NCBI GenBank assembly: GCA_013176395.1
Contig: JABMLP010000008.1
Location: 372,001-436,000, forward strand
Source of the DNA: Venturia oleaginea
Lineage: Eukaryota; Ascomycota; Dothideomycetes; Venturiales; Venturiaceae
DNA length: 64,000 nucleotides
Direction of reading: 5' to 3'
Part shown: in pieces, positions 11,273-19,158 of the stretch
Layout of the letters: every line of letters starts with the position of its first letter
How positions within the stretch are numbered: position 1 is the first letter of the stretch
Notes under the pieces: generated by a model
The model's database searches: none
What the model saw: only the letters and a program-made list of their open reading frames with translations
What the model was told of the DNA's origin: nothing
Program-made: the position numbers and the translations under genes

Positions 11273-13113
11273 ACGTAATCCACCATCGAGCGGTACACAC
11301 CACCGAGCGGTACACATTTTCGTATTCTCATCGATTAACCCACAATGCCACCACAACTAGTCAATACAAAGACCCAGAAAGAGGGTCAACTACTCCTTGC
11401 TCATGGCGCTTATTTGAAAGGCCATTTCCCAAGTATTCGAGAGGCCGCTGATGCTTATTCTGTCCCATTTACTTCCCTCGCCTCCCGCCTTCGCGGACGC
11501 GCTTCATGCGTCGATTCGCGCCCAAATTGTCAAAAGCTTACGGATACGGAAGAGGAGGTCGTTGAGCATTGGATACTATCTATGGATGAAAGAGGTTATC
11601 CTTTGACCGTTCCTGGGGTACGCGATGCGGCAAAAATCGTACTCGAGCAGCGTATAGGCTCAGATTGCAAAATCGGTGCCAATTGGCCTCAGCGATACAT
11701 CAACCGTCGCCCTAGCCTCAAATCGCGATATTCACGCAGCTACGATAATCAAAGGGCAAGATGCGAAGATCCAGCCCTTGTTGGGGCCTGGTTTCGGCTT
11801 GTACAAAACACAATCGCTAAATACGGCATCCTCAATAACGATATCTACAACTTCGACGAAACTGGCTTTGCAATGGGCCTTGCAAGTACCTCACGCGTAG
11901 TTACTGCCTCAGATAGGCGTGGCAGACCCCTCAATTACAGCCTGGCGATCGCGAATGGGTTACGGCAATCGAATCGATCAATGCGCTGGGTTGGAGCCTC
12001 CCGCCGATGGTGATCTTCAAAGGCAAGGTACATATATGATCTTGGTACGAAAACAACAGTCTACCGCCTGATTGGACAAACGCTTTGAGTACAAATGGAT
12101 GGACCAATGACAAGCTTGGATTACACTGGTTAAAAGAGGTTTTCGAGCCAAATACAGCTGCAAGAAAGGTTGGTAGCTATGGACTACTGATTCTGGATGG
12201 CCACGACAGCCACGCAACGCCAGAATTTGATCAATTTTGTGCAGACCGAATGATTATTACTCTTTGTATGCCACCGCATTCATCACATCTTCTTCAACCT
12301 CTCGATATTGGTTGTTTTTCGGTCCTCAAGCGTACCTACGGCCACCAAGTCTCGGAATATATGAGACTTGGCATAAATCATATCGACAAAATTGAGTTCC
12401 TTCACGCCTTTAAAATTGCTCGAATTAGTGCCCTCACACTAAGCAATATTCAAGGCAGCTTCACTGCTGCCGGTCTCGTACCTTTTGATCTAGATCAGGT
12501 ACTTTCAACCATCCAGATTAGGCCATCTACCCCTACAGCGCCCTTGGCCGCAAACCAAGAGCAATGGCAACCAGAAACACCTCAGAATCTAACCCAGTTA
12601 GAGCTGCAGGTAGCTACAATCAAAGGCTATCTTAAGAGACGTTCAAAAAGTCCACCAAGACCAACAGATCAGGCCCTTAATCAGCTTGTCAAGGGCTGCA
12701 AGATCGCGATGCAAGGCGCCGCTTTACTAGCTGCGGAAAATGAGAAATTAAGGGCTGCAAATGAGAGGCAGAAGCGAAAGAGGCAACTAAAAAGGAGATA
12801 TATTAGTCAATCAAGCGCTTTAACTGTTGCAGAGGGCTCAAGCTTACTTCAACTTTCTAAAGAAGCTTCGGTTATTAGCAGTAACCAGGTTGATCACGAG
12901 CCTTATATTGAGGAAGAACCACCAAATGAAGAGGAGAACATTGTAATTACTTGTTTTATTTGTCGCAGTGGTGACCACTTTGCAATCAACTGTCAGAAAT
13001 ATAGATAGGAATATTTAAAAATGAGAGATTTATTGGTGCATAATAGAGTAATTGATGAGGATACGAAAATGTGTACCGCTCCGTGGTGTGTACCGCTCAA
13101 TGGTGGATTACGT
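11273..13113 (+). mobile_element. pogo/Fot1-type DNA transposon B (divergent, inactive)
   Basis: 1,841-bp element with a clean TA target duplication (11271-11272 and 13114-13115). Its 53-bp inverted repeats start ACGTAATC and then carry two 17-bp units, CACCATCGAGCGGTACA and CACCACCGAGCGGTACA, ending near CATTTTCGTAT; the right end differs at only two positions. The transposase is clearly related to that of elements A and C but diverged throughout, so this is a separate family member. Confidence 0.9.
11345..13008 (+). pseudogene. pogo/Fot1-type transposase of element B
   Basis: The ATG at 11345 opens a frame with a helix-turn-helix region, the CENP-B/Tc5-like segment (LTDTEEEVVEHWIL), and the first catalytic Asp in YNFDETGFAMG. 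The frame is lost near 11930, where one base appears to be missing just before the QPGDREWV block. A further in-frame TGA lies near 12037 inside the HIxSWYE block. The second half (12085..13008) contains LLILDGHDSHATPEF with the second catalytic Asp, LCMPPHSSHLLQPLD, a basic Lys/Arg-rich coil and a C-terminal CX2CX4HX4C knuckle (CFICRSGDHFAINC). The long open second half suggests fairly recent decay. Confidence 0.85.
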
Positions 13114-13328
13114 TAGTACCAAATTCTTGTGAAAGATAATCACTCTGTTCTGCCAAATCAATTTCATGTGAGAAAATAACTAAGATCGAGCCAGCGAGCT
13201 CGTAAGTAGTTCGCGAATAAAACTAGATATAAATGCTACTTATCTAGCTAGAAACGAATAACGTATTCCACCACCGAGCCGGCCACACCATCGAGCCGGC
13301 CACTTTTCCTTGGCACGACCAACTCATG

Positions 13329-15204
13329 TTATGACTCTTCAATTTTATTGCTATCAACAATAGATTCCAAGTCTATCGTGCTGCTATCTGATTCAGAAGA
13401 TATCTCAATGTGACGGCACGGCACGTGACCATCAAATCACGTGCCGTGGCTCGTGCACTTTCTACTTAGTCGGAGTTTCCTTACGAAACTCTTACCTCTC
13501 TTCCCTAGATCCTAGTGTAATTCGGTGACATGTTCTGAAGTGCCTTGTGCCTTCGCATGGATATGCCGTGCCGTCACATTCAATATCCTTTTTACACGTT
13601 CGCGCATTGTGCCCAGTCGCACCGCAGTTCCCACAGCGCCGTAAAGCTGGCCGGGCTGTTTCTTGATCACCACTACTACGAGCCTTCTTTGACTTCTGAG
13701 GCGCTACAGACGCCTCAGCAGCTACCCGCGCCGCAGCAGTCCCGTACTCTATAGTGCCACCTTGCTGGATCCACTTCCTTTTGCGCCATTTTCGCTTCGT
13801 CATTACTGCCAATTGCTCTTCAAGCTCGTGGTTTCGTGCAATAAGTAGAGCGTTCTGGTGCAGCATCAATTCAGCGACCTTGACAAGCTGAGAGAAGCCA
13901 GTCTGCGCAGTAACTGGTGACTGAGTGAAAGATTCGCGTACAAGCTTTGATTGAGGTCCAAATTCTTGAGTATTGCTTGGAGTCTTCGACTGCCACGGCG
14001 TCTCCTGCGGTGGGGGTGCTGGTGGGGTACGTAGCCGTACTTCAAGGCGATCCAATACCACCTCCGCGTTAATAGGGACTAGCCCTACCATCTCAAAAGC
14101 CTTTCGACAGTTCTCTTCTGTAAACACGTCGGAAAACGCGTCTTTGAAGGCCGGGAGGAAGCCTTCTTTGTTGATACGGTAGACGCGTCGGCGTGCCAAG
14201 TCTCGAACTCGTTGAGAGTACTTGCACTCAACGGCGAGAAGCAGACCACATCAAGCGGCTGGAGGATATGCGATGAATGAGGTGGCATACAGAGCGTTAG
14301 GATCTTATGTTCGAGGCAGTAGTCCTTGAAATGCTGGTTGAGATGGCTCTCATGGCCGTCCAAGATGAGCAGCCTATTCCCCCCTACTTGACGCGCCTTT
14401 GTATGCGCGTCAAAGTGCTTCAGCCACTTAAGACCAAGCGCATTGTTTGTCCAGCCGTTCCTCAGAGACCGAGAGCTTCCAATTCCGTGGTATATCTGCC
14501 TCCTCATACCATGCAGAGATGTGAACGCGTCCTTTGTAGATAATGAAGGGCGGGGTCGCATACCCAGCTGCGCAGATACTCTGGTTAACTGTAACCCACT
14601 CGCGATTGCCTGGCTGGATCAAATTAGGCCGTGTATGTCTTTCAGAAGCTGTAACGACCTTCATTGACCCAATAACGCCCATCTGGAAGCCAATCTCGTC
14701 AAAGTTGTGCGTATCCTTGTCGTGGACGCCGTACTTGGCTTTAGTATCTGCAACGAGCTTGAACCACGCGCCGATAATATCTAGGTCTTCCTGTAGTATC
14801 CTCTGCCTATCTTTGGCTCGATTGAAGGCCATCTTTAGCTCATCTGAGCGCGTTACGAACCTCTCAGCCCAGTTGTTCCCTACTGGCTCTCCACCGCGTA
14901 CACCCAGCAGTTTATCGGCCATATCTGCTACCTCACACAGCCGAGGCGCAAATCCTCGCGAATCGAGGTCAAGGATGTATCGGACAAGCGTTTGCTCTTC
15001 GGTAAGGGTAAGTTTCCGATCATTTGGTGGTGTTTCGAGGATAAATGGGACTCCTTTAACGCGCTCAGAGAGGATTTGCTGTTTAACGTCAAAGGCATGA
15101 GCGGCGGCCCGTTGGCTTCGGAATTGGCCGTCTTGGAGGGCTTGGAGTGCGAGCTGGATTCTCCCTTTGTGTTGGAGTAATAGTGCGTTTCGTTGTTCAG
15201 ACAT
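13329..15204 (-). pseudogene. pogo/Fot1-type transposase of element C
   Basis: It starts at ATG 15204 (MSEQRNALLLQHKGR) and is very similar to element A over its length. Intact parts include the helix-turn-helix, NFDEIGFQMG, and then LLILDGHESH and LCMPPHSSHILQPLD in a second frame. Frame is lost once near 14450 (within the SVSENGWTNN block) and again near 14230 (SPLKRKYSQ block). The third segment (from 14199) runs through the C-terminal region and zinc knuckle CGNCGATGHNARTC. There it is split by the nested 170-bp element, after which the last codons of the ancestral gene can still be recognised to 13329. Two frameshifts plus an insertion make it a pseudogene. Confidence 0.85.
13409..13578. 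mobile_element. 170-bp MITE-like element nested in transposon C
   Basis: Comparison with elements A and D shows foreign sequence here between GATATCTCAA and TTCAATATC. It begins TGTGACGGCACGGCA and ends with the exact inverse TGCCGTGCCGTCACA. TCAA occurs on both sides (one extra T on the right), a possible short target duplication. Just inside the left end, CACGGCACGTGA (13417..13428) pairs perfectly with TCACGTGCCGTG (13437..13448) to make a 12-bp stem. It encodes no protein. Confidence 0.8.
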
Positions 15205-15317
15205 AATCACATTAGAGGAATGGTAGAAGTCTTGGCAGATTTTGAGCGGTTGGGTGGTGGAACACGTTCCGTACTAAGTTTTCCCTAGTATCTTAGGAGT
15301 ATCGCTTGCAGTATAGT

Positions 15318-15509
15318 AGAGGTCCCTGACCGGTCGGTCGCGGTCCTCTACCAGGTAAACTACCATGTGCCACGGTACGACCGTGGACAAGTCTTTCCCG
15401 CCGTTAAGGTGGCCTTCCGGCACGTGATTAAGGCAGAACCGTAGTTCTGCCGAGCAAAGGTTTTAAAGCCTGCGTGAGTTCAACCAATCCGTAGCTCTTT
15501 GAGCTACGG
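15318..15509. repeat. array of short perfect hairpins
   Basis: Within about 190 bp there are at least four inverted repeats with tiny loops: AGAGGTCC/GGTCCTCT (15318/15342, one mismatch), CCACGGT-acg-ACCGTGG (15370..15386), GGCAGAAC-cgta-GTTCTGCC (15432..15451) and CCGTAGCTC-ttt-GAGCTACGG (15489..15509). The last three are perfect. No coding content. Confidence 0.7.
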
Positions 15510-15954
15510 CCTGTCGTTAAACCTGCCTGTTGGTTTGCCTGCCAGTTCGTATATAGCCTGTTGAATGATACCTGTTCCTGCTGCTGCTCCTTCCTCCTAC
15601 TACCCGAACCCGCCCCGTGACACCACGACGTGCCGTCTGTTGTCCGTAGAGGGTGAGTCCTCGGACAGCGATTGATTCCATCGTCTCTCCCATTATCGTC
15701 GAGACGATATGGAAGGTTCGTAGCCTCCGCCTCGTACAAGCTGGAATTTCGACTTTGGAGGCCCCTGCAATAATAAAGTACTCACTATAATAGTACCTCT
15801 TTTCGGTATACTAGTAGCACGTTCATTTCTAAATATATCAATCTAGTATAAATAGTACTCTATGATATCTACATGGCCCTTATATATCGGTATTCATACC
15901 CTTCAAATGATATATCATGGACAGCTTACCGTATCTGCTCTCAATTCAAAATTC

Positions 15955-16040
15955 CCAACTTGAATCCAAAGTCCTCCCGTCAACTTCAACCCAAAATTCT
16001 CCCGTCAATTTCAACCCAAAGTCCTCCCCTCAACTCCATC
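15955..16040 (+). repeat. 25-bp tandem repeat upstream of secreted-protein copy 1
   Basis: Three full units and one partial, for example TCAACTTCAACCCAAAATTC plus TCCCG (15980..16004) and the related unit at 16005..16029. A 20-bp version of the same TCAACTTCRACC theme lies upstream of copy 3 at 17967, so the repeat is part of the duplicated locus. Confidence 0.75.
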
Positions 16041-16075
16041 AAAACCGATAACTAAAAACCTCAATTTCGATAGAA

Positions 16076-16444
16076 AGTAGATTTTCTACCCACCCTATAA
16101 TCTCGATTTCCCTAACCAAGTTGGCTACAGTGAAGCTACTATCACTATCCTCTCTCGCACTCCTCGTTATCCCAACCTATGCGACAATGTGGGTATGTGT
16201 TGCAGACTACCCTCGTGATATCAATCCGGCATACGAACCATCGCTCGGCGCTTGGAGAGCAAGAACCTGCAAGCGAGGTAATGGTGTCTGGGCAGAATCT
16301 GACACCTCTTGCACTATCGATACCCCTAGCAAAGTAATAACTACCCCCGCAGCTTTTGCGAAATCATACCATCCGTATTTATCTGCCCCTGGAATGGGTA
16401 ATATTAGGATTCGCGCTACCTGGCAATGCGTTGGCACGCTTTAG
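16076..16444 (+). CDS. small secreted cysteine-containing protein (copy 1), start codon split by an intron
   Basis: I do not recognise the family. Reading from 16131 gives TG-AAG-CTA, and a plausible intron 16077..16130 (GTAGAT donor, CTAAC branch site at 16112, CTACAG acceptor) would place the A at 16076 in front of TG, creating ATG. The product of 104 residues starts with a signal-peptide-like segment (MKLLSLSSLALLVIPTYA). The mature part has four Cys (WVCVAD, RTCKRG, TSCTID, WQCVG) and blocks AYEPSLGAW and YHPYLSAPGMGNIRIRATW. No ATG lies in frame upstream, and without splicing the codon at this position is GTG. A relic at 17246 and a frameshifted copy at 18066 share these blocks. Small size, secretion signal and location in a transposon-rich island fit an effector-like or secreted antimicrobial role, but this is inference. 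Confidence 0.55.
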   Translation, partial: SRFSTHPIISISLTKLATVKLLSLSSLALLVIPTYATMWVCVADYPRDINPAYEPSLGAWRARTCKRGNGVWAESDTSCTIDTPSKVITTPAAFAKSYHPYLSAPGMGNIRIRATWQCVGTL

Positions 16445-16494
16445 TGGCTATAGAGGATGTGAAGGGACGTTGGAAGTGGAAGAGGGAGATCTGA

Positions 16495-16628
16495 GGGCTT
16501 GTTCGAGAAGAATTCTTTGGACGTAGATCTGCCGATTCTGGCGAATTTGGCGAACATAGAGAGGGTCTGTTCGAGTTGGATTTGGTCGTCTAGCCAGCGC
16601 TAGATTCGCTGGCCGCCAGAACAAGCCC
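16495..16628. mobile_element. possible 134-bp MITE
   Basis: GGGCTTGTTC at 16495..16504 is mirrored exactly by GAACAAGCCC at 16619..16628. No convincing target duplication flanks it. It lies just downstream of secreted-protein copy 1. Confidence 0.35.
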
Positions 16629-16743
16629 AAAACCGACGGGATTTTTTTAATACGTCTGAACTAAGAAATCTTTTCCGAACACCTGGGTATTCGCTGTATT
16701 TGTTGAATTCAGCCGCCAGAATCGAACAAATCTACAGCAAGCC

Positions 16744-17245
16744 TGTTACGGATACTGTCACGTGGACATATATTCAATGGTATTCGGTTGTATATGACTG
16801 CATTCATATGCATTCAAATACGCCACCAGTCTGTTTCTTTATGACTGGTTGAATGTCACACAGGATCCATAGGGATCACATGTTGGCGCAACGCTCAGGT
16901 CATGAGCCATGAGCGAGACTAAGGATCACGTGTTGGCGCAACGCTCAGGTCATGAGCCATGAGCGAGCCTAAGGATCACGTGTTGGCTCATGCATTAGGC
17001 TCTGAGCCTTATGGGAGGATTTCCTATATAACGGACGAGACTCTGCTCCCTCAGTGTCTCGTATCTTCACTCTCTCGTTACTTCGCTATTGCTTTTAGTT
17101 ACTTAGCACAATTCACGACTCTTATATCTTGCAAGCTTCGCTTCACTTGTTTGATACGATATTGTCGCCCCGGACCATTTGAACTCTACTGTACGGATTA
17201 GCCAAATCCAGTTAGATTACTTTGAGTCATAGCCTCTGCGTAACA
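16744..17245 (+). mobile_element. solo LTR of a retrotransposon
   Basis: 502 bp, begins TGTTACG and ends with its exact inverse CGTAACA, and is flanked on both sides by the 5-bp direct repeat AAGCC (16739..16743 and 17246..17250). A TATA motif (CCTATATAACGG near 17022) lies in the middle, preceded by 50-bp tandem repeats, as expected of a U3 promoter. No internal retrotransposon genes remain, so it arose by recombination between two LTRs. It is inserted in the second copy of the secreted-protein family. Confidence 0.88.
16873..16987 (+). repeat. 50-bp tandem repeats in the LTR U3 region
   Basis: Two units of 50 bp (16873..16922 and 16923..16972) differ at only two positions, and a third partial copy starts at 16973. 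Each unit contains GGATCACGTG and a GCTCAGG...CATGAGC inverted motif. Such repeats just upstream of the LTR TATA box may act as enhancer-like sites. Confidence 0.8.
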
Positions 17246-17298
17246 AAGCCCTAGCGATTTCGACCGGGCATACGATCCATCCTTCAATGCTTGGAAGG
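17246..17298 (+). pseudogene. fragment of small secreted protein (copy 2), disrupted by the solo LTR
   Basis: After the LTR the frame reads SDFDRAYDPSFNAWKV, aligning with DINPAYEPSLGAWRAR of copy 1. It stops at TAG soon after. The 5' half would lie left of the LTR but is not recognisable beyond a few residues. Confidence 0.55.
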
Positions 17299-17702
17299 TA
17301 AGAAACTATGAATAGGGAACGGCGGTTGTTTACTTCTCTGAACTTTTACTATATCGTCGATAGCAGAAACTACAAAACCCATAATGTGATTTTTGAGTAA
17401 ATGAGGACATTTGCAATATATAATCGAGTATTTTCTGAAAGCTAGAATTCTGCAGAATTCTTAAGGGATTTTCACAGGATTCCAATTAAATCTAGAGATT
17501 TCATATCGCTTATTACACTTTCGAGGTTATCGAGGACATTTGCAATAAATCACGGAGTAGTTTTTTAAGTACTAAGACACCATATATTCCGCACAAAGTT
17601 ATACGCGAGGTAATATTACGGGACGGTAGCTGGAAAGACGCAGCATACTCGTAGCCAAAGATTGTTTAGATTCAGTTAAAGAGTGAAGGTATCTACAAAC
17701 AG

Positions 17703-17892
17703 AGAACCTCAATGAGGTTCTTTCTCTATACTAGGCTCAATCAGGCTTAGGCTCTTAGCCTATACCAACCATGGGCCATGCCCATAACAGGTAAGGATTA
17801 GAAAGTCCAGGGACTCCCTAACTAGCTTAGAAAATCGAGTATAGAGTAAAAGCTTCCCGCTTAGGCGAGTCTCGAAGGAGACGTCTCTAAGG
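17703..17892. repeat. second array of short hairpins
   Basis: AGAACCTCA-a-TGAGGTTCT (17703..17721), TAGGCT-ctt-AGCCTA (17748..17762) and GTCTC-gaag-GAGAC (17879..17892) are perfect inverted repeats, with weaker ones between. The layout recalls the array at 15318, and both lie upstream of a secreted-protein copy. Confidence 0.5.
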
Positions 17893-17966
17893 ACTTAGCA
17901 AGCGGTATGATATTTCTCCGTACCCTCTTGTATAAACCCAACGCCATTATCTTTAACCCGCAGTCA

Positions 17967-18040
17967 TCAATTTCAACTTTAACTCGTCAACTTCGACCTC
18001 AACTCGTTAACTTCGACCCCAATTCGTCAACTCCAACCGA
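17967..18040 (+). repeat. 20-bp tandem repeat upstream of secreted-protein copy 3
   Basis: Three units, TCAATTTCAACTTTAACTCG, TCAACTTCGACCTCAACTCG and TTAACTTCGACCCCAATTCG, plus a partial fourth. It matches the TCAACTTCRACC theme of the 25-bp repeat upstream of copy 1 at the same relative position. Confidence 0.75.
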
Positions 18041-18065
18041 AACCTTAAGTCATTAGATTTAAAAA

Positions 18066-18421
18066 AGTAAAGTTGCTATCCTATAATCCATCTCGATCTC
18101 CCTAACAAAGTTGGCTACAGTGAAGTTATCTCTCACTGCGATTGCACTGTTCGTCATCCTAGCCTACGTGGACTGGATCTGTTTTGGACGCCAGGATGGT
18201 CTCCAACAGGCATACTTCCCATCCTACCTAGCTATGAAAAGAGAAACCGTCATTTACGTAAGGCTAGCTGGATAGCTAAGAATGACTATTGCTTCATTCT
18301 CGACAGCAAACAAAATGACATTATCCCTCCATTTTTTGAGAAAGCATTCCACCCGGTTCTTTCCGCACCGGGGCAGAACAACATTGAGATCCGCTTCCTC
18401 TGGTCCTGTCAGGTATATTGA
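18066..18421 (+). pseudogene. small secreted protein (copy 3), frameshifted
   Basis: It has the same split-start layout as copy 1: A at 18066, an intron 18067..18120 (GTAAAG donor, CTAAC branch site, CTACAG acceptor, also 54 nt), then TG-AAG. The first part reads as a signal-like segment (MKLSLTAIALFVILAYV), then WICFG and QQAYFPSYLAM. Frame is lost near 18270; in another frame the protein continues IAKNDYC, then FHPVLSAPGQNNIEIRFLWSC and a stop at 18419. The last block matches YHPYLSAPGMGNIRIRATWQC of copy 1 closely. Downstream sequence (GGGACGTTG, GAAGTGGAAG) is also shared with copy 1, so a whole locus was duplicated. Confidence 0.65.
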
Positions 18422-19158
18422 TAGAAGGGGGGAGGTGCCAAATGGCAACAGTTATAGACAGGATATGGAGGGACGTTGTGGAGGTAGAAGTGGAAGTGGC
18501 ACGTTGAGGGAAACATTTTGGGAGGTTGGTCAGGTTACATGAATGTAAATTTGTCGCATAATCCTTCGTTTTGATTTGGCTACTCTTAGTGTAAGCTTAG
18601 GCAAAAATTCAGAACGTTGTTACTATCTTACCTTACTAAGTGTATTGCTCCTCTTACTCGAACACCTTGCAAAGCCTCTCCCACGGCTTCCTACAACACC
18701 CACATCCAGTGCAATAACTCCTTGCAACGCCTTCAACATCTCAAAGAAAAGAACAGAACATCTCCATTACGGAACTCTCACTCTCTCATAGACTACCTCA
18801 TCTATACCCTGCTGCCAACAAAGCAACACAATAAGACCAAGAGAAGCCTATACGTAGTAGGCAAAATCCACCCGAAAAAAGCAAAAAGAACGCCTTCTGA
18901 ATGCTGCAAACACACATGCAACCCACTCGATATGAGCCAGGGTATGAAAATGCCTCCAGTCCCATGCCATGCAATGCAAAAACGCAATCAAATCGATCAC
19001 TCCCACGCACATACAATCAAAGAACCAGTGTACTCGTAGAATAATAAAAAGAGGGAAATGGGAAAGGGAAAATATAAGCTACTGGCTACCTGCTGTCGTT
19101 TCCTCCAATCCACAAACACCAAGATTATCAACACAGCCAATATCCTCATCAACGTCGA
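18422..19158. other. intergenic region
   Basis: 3' flank of the duplicated secreted-protein locus, then A-rich sequence forming the 3' flank of the PHD-finger gene on the other strand. No supported gene. Confidence 0.45.

Larger units (their letters stand above)
13261..15267 (-). mobile_element. pogo/Fot1-type DNA transposon C (inactive, with nested insertion)
   Basis: 2,007-bp element in reverse orientation. Its transposase 3' end (at 13261) has ACGTATTC plus two 17-bp units, CACCACCGAGCCGGCCA and CACCATCGAGCCGGCCA. The 5' end (at 15267, reading inward) has ACGTGTTC plus only one 17-bp unit, CACCACCCAACCGCTCA, followed directly by the internal AAATCTGCCAAG. So the two ends differ in both sequence and length. 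TA precedes 13261; TC follows 15267, as in element A. A 170-bp inverted-repeat element sits inside it at 13409..13578. Confidence 0.88.
15268..16075. other. relic-rich spacer upstream of the small secreted-protein gene
   Basis: It contains the hairpin array and 25-bp repeats listed separately, and an AT-rich block (15770-15870) with several TATA-like words. The reverse strand reading left from 15622 begins TGTCACGGGG, an LTR-like start, but I cannot find a matching end. Confidence 0.4.
17299..18065. other. AT-rich relic sequence upstream of secreted-protein copy 3
   Basis: No gene. It contains a repeated GAGGACATTTGCAATA word (17404 and 17532), an 18-bp palindrome AGAATTCTGCAGAATTCT near 17445, and the hairpin array and tandem repeat listed separately. 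A TATA-like TGTATAAA near 17930 could serve the downstream copy. Confidence 0.4.

Noticed and set aside
8898..15267. Elements A and C as ends of one composite transposon
   Set aside because: They lie in opposite orientation with TC rather than TA on one side of each, but the outer flanks are not duplicates and each has its own complete pair of ends.
16873..16987. 50-bp tandem repeats as a CRISPR-like array
   Set aside because: Units are contiguous with no spacers, lie in a eukaryotic genome, and sit in the U3 part of a solo LTR.
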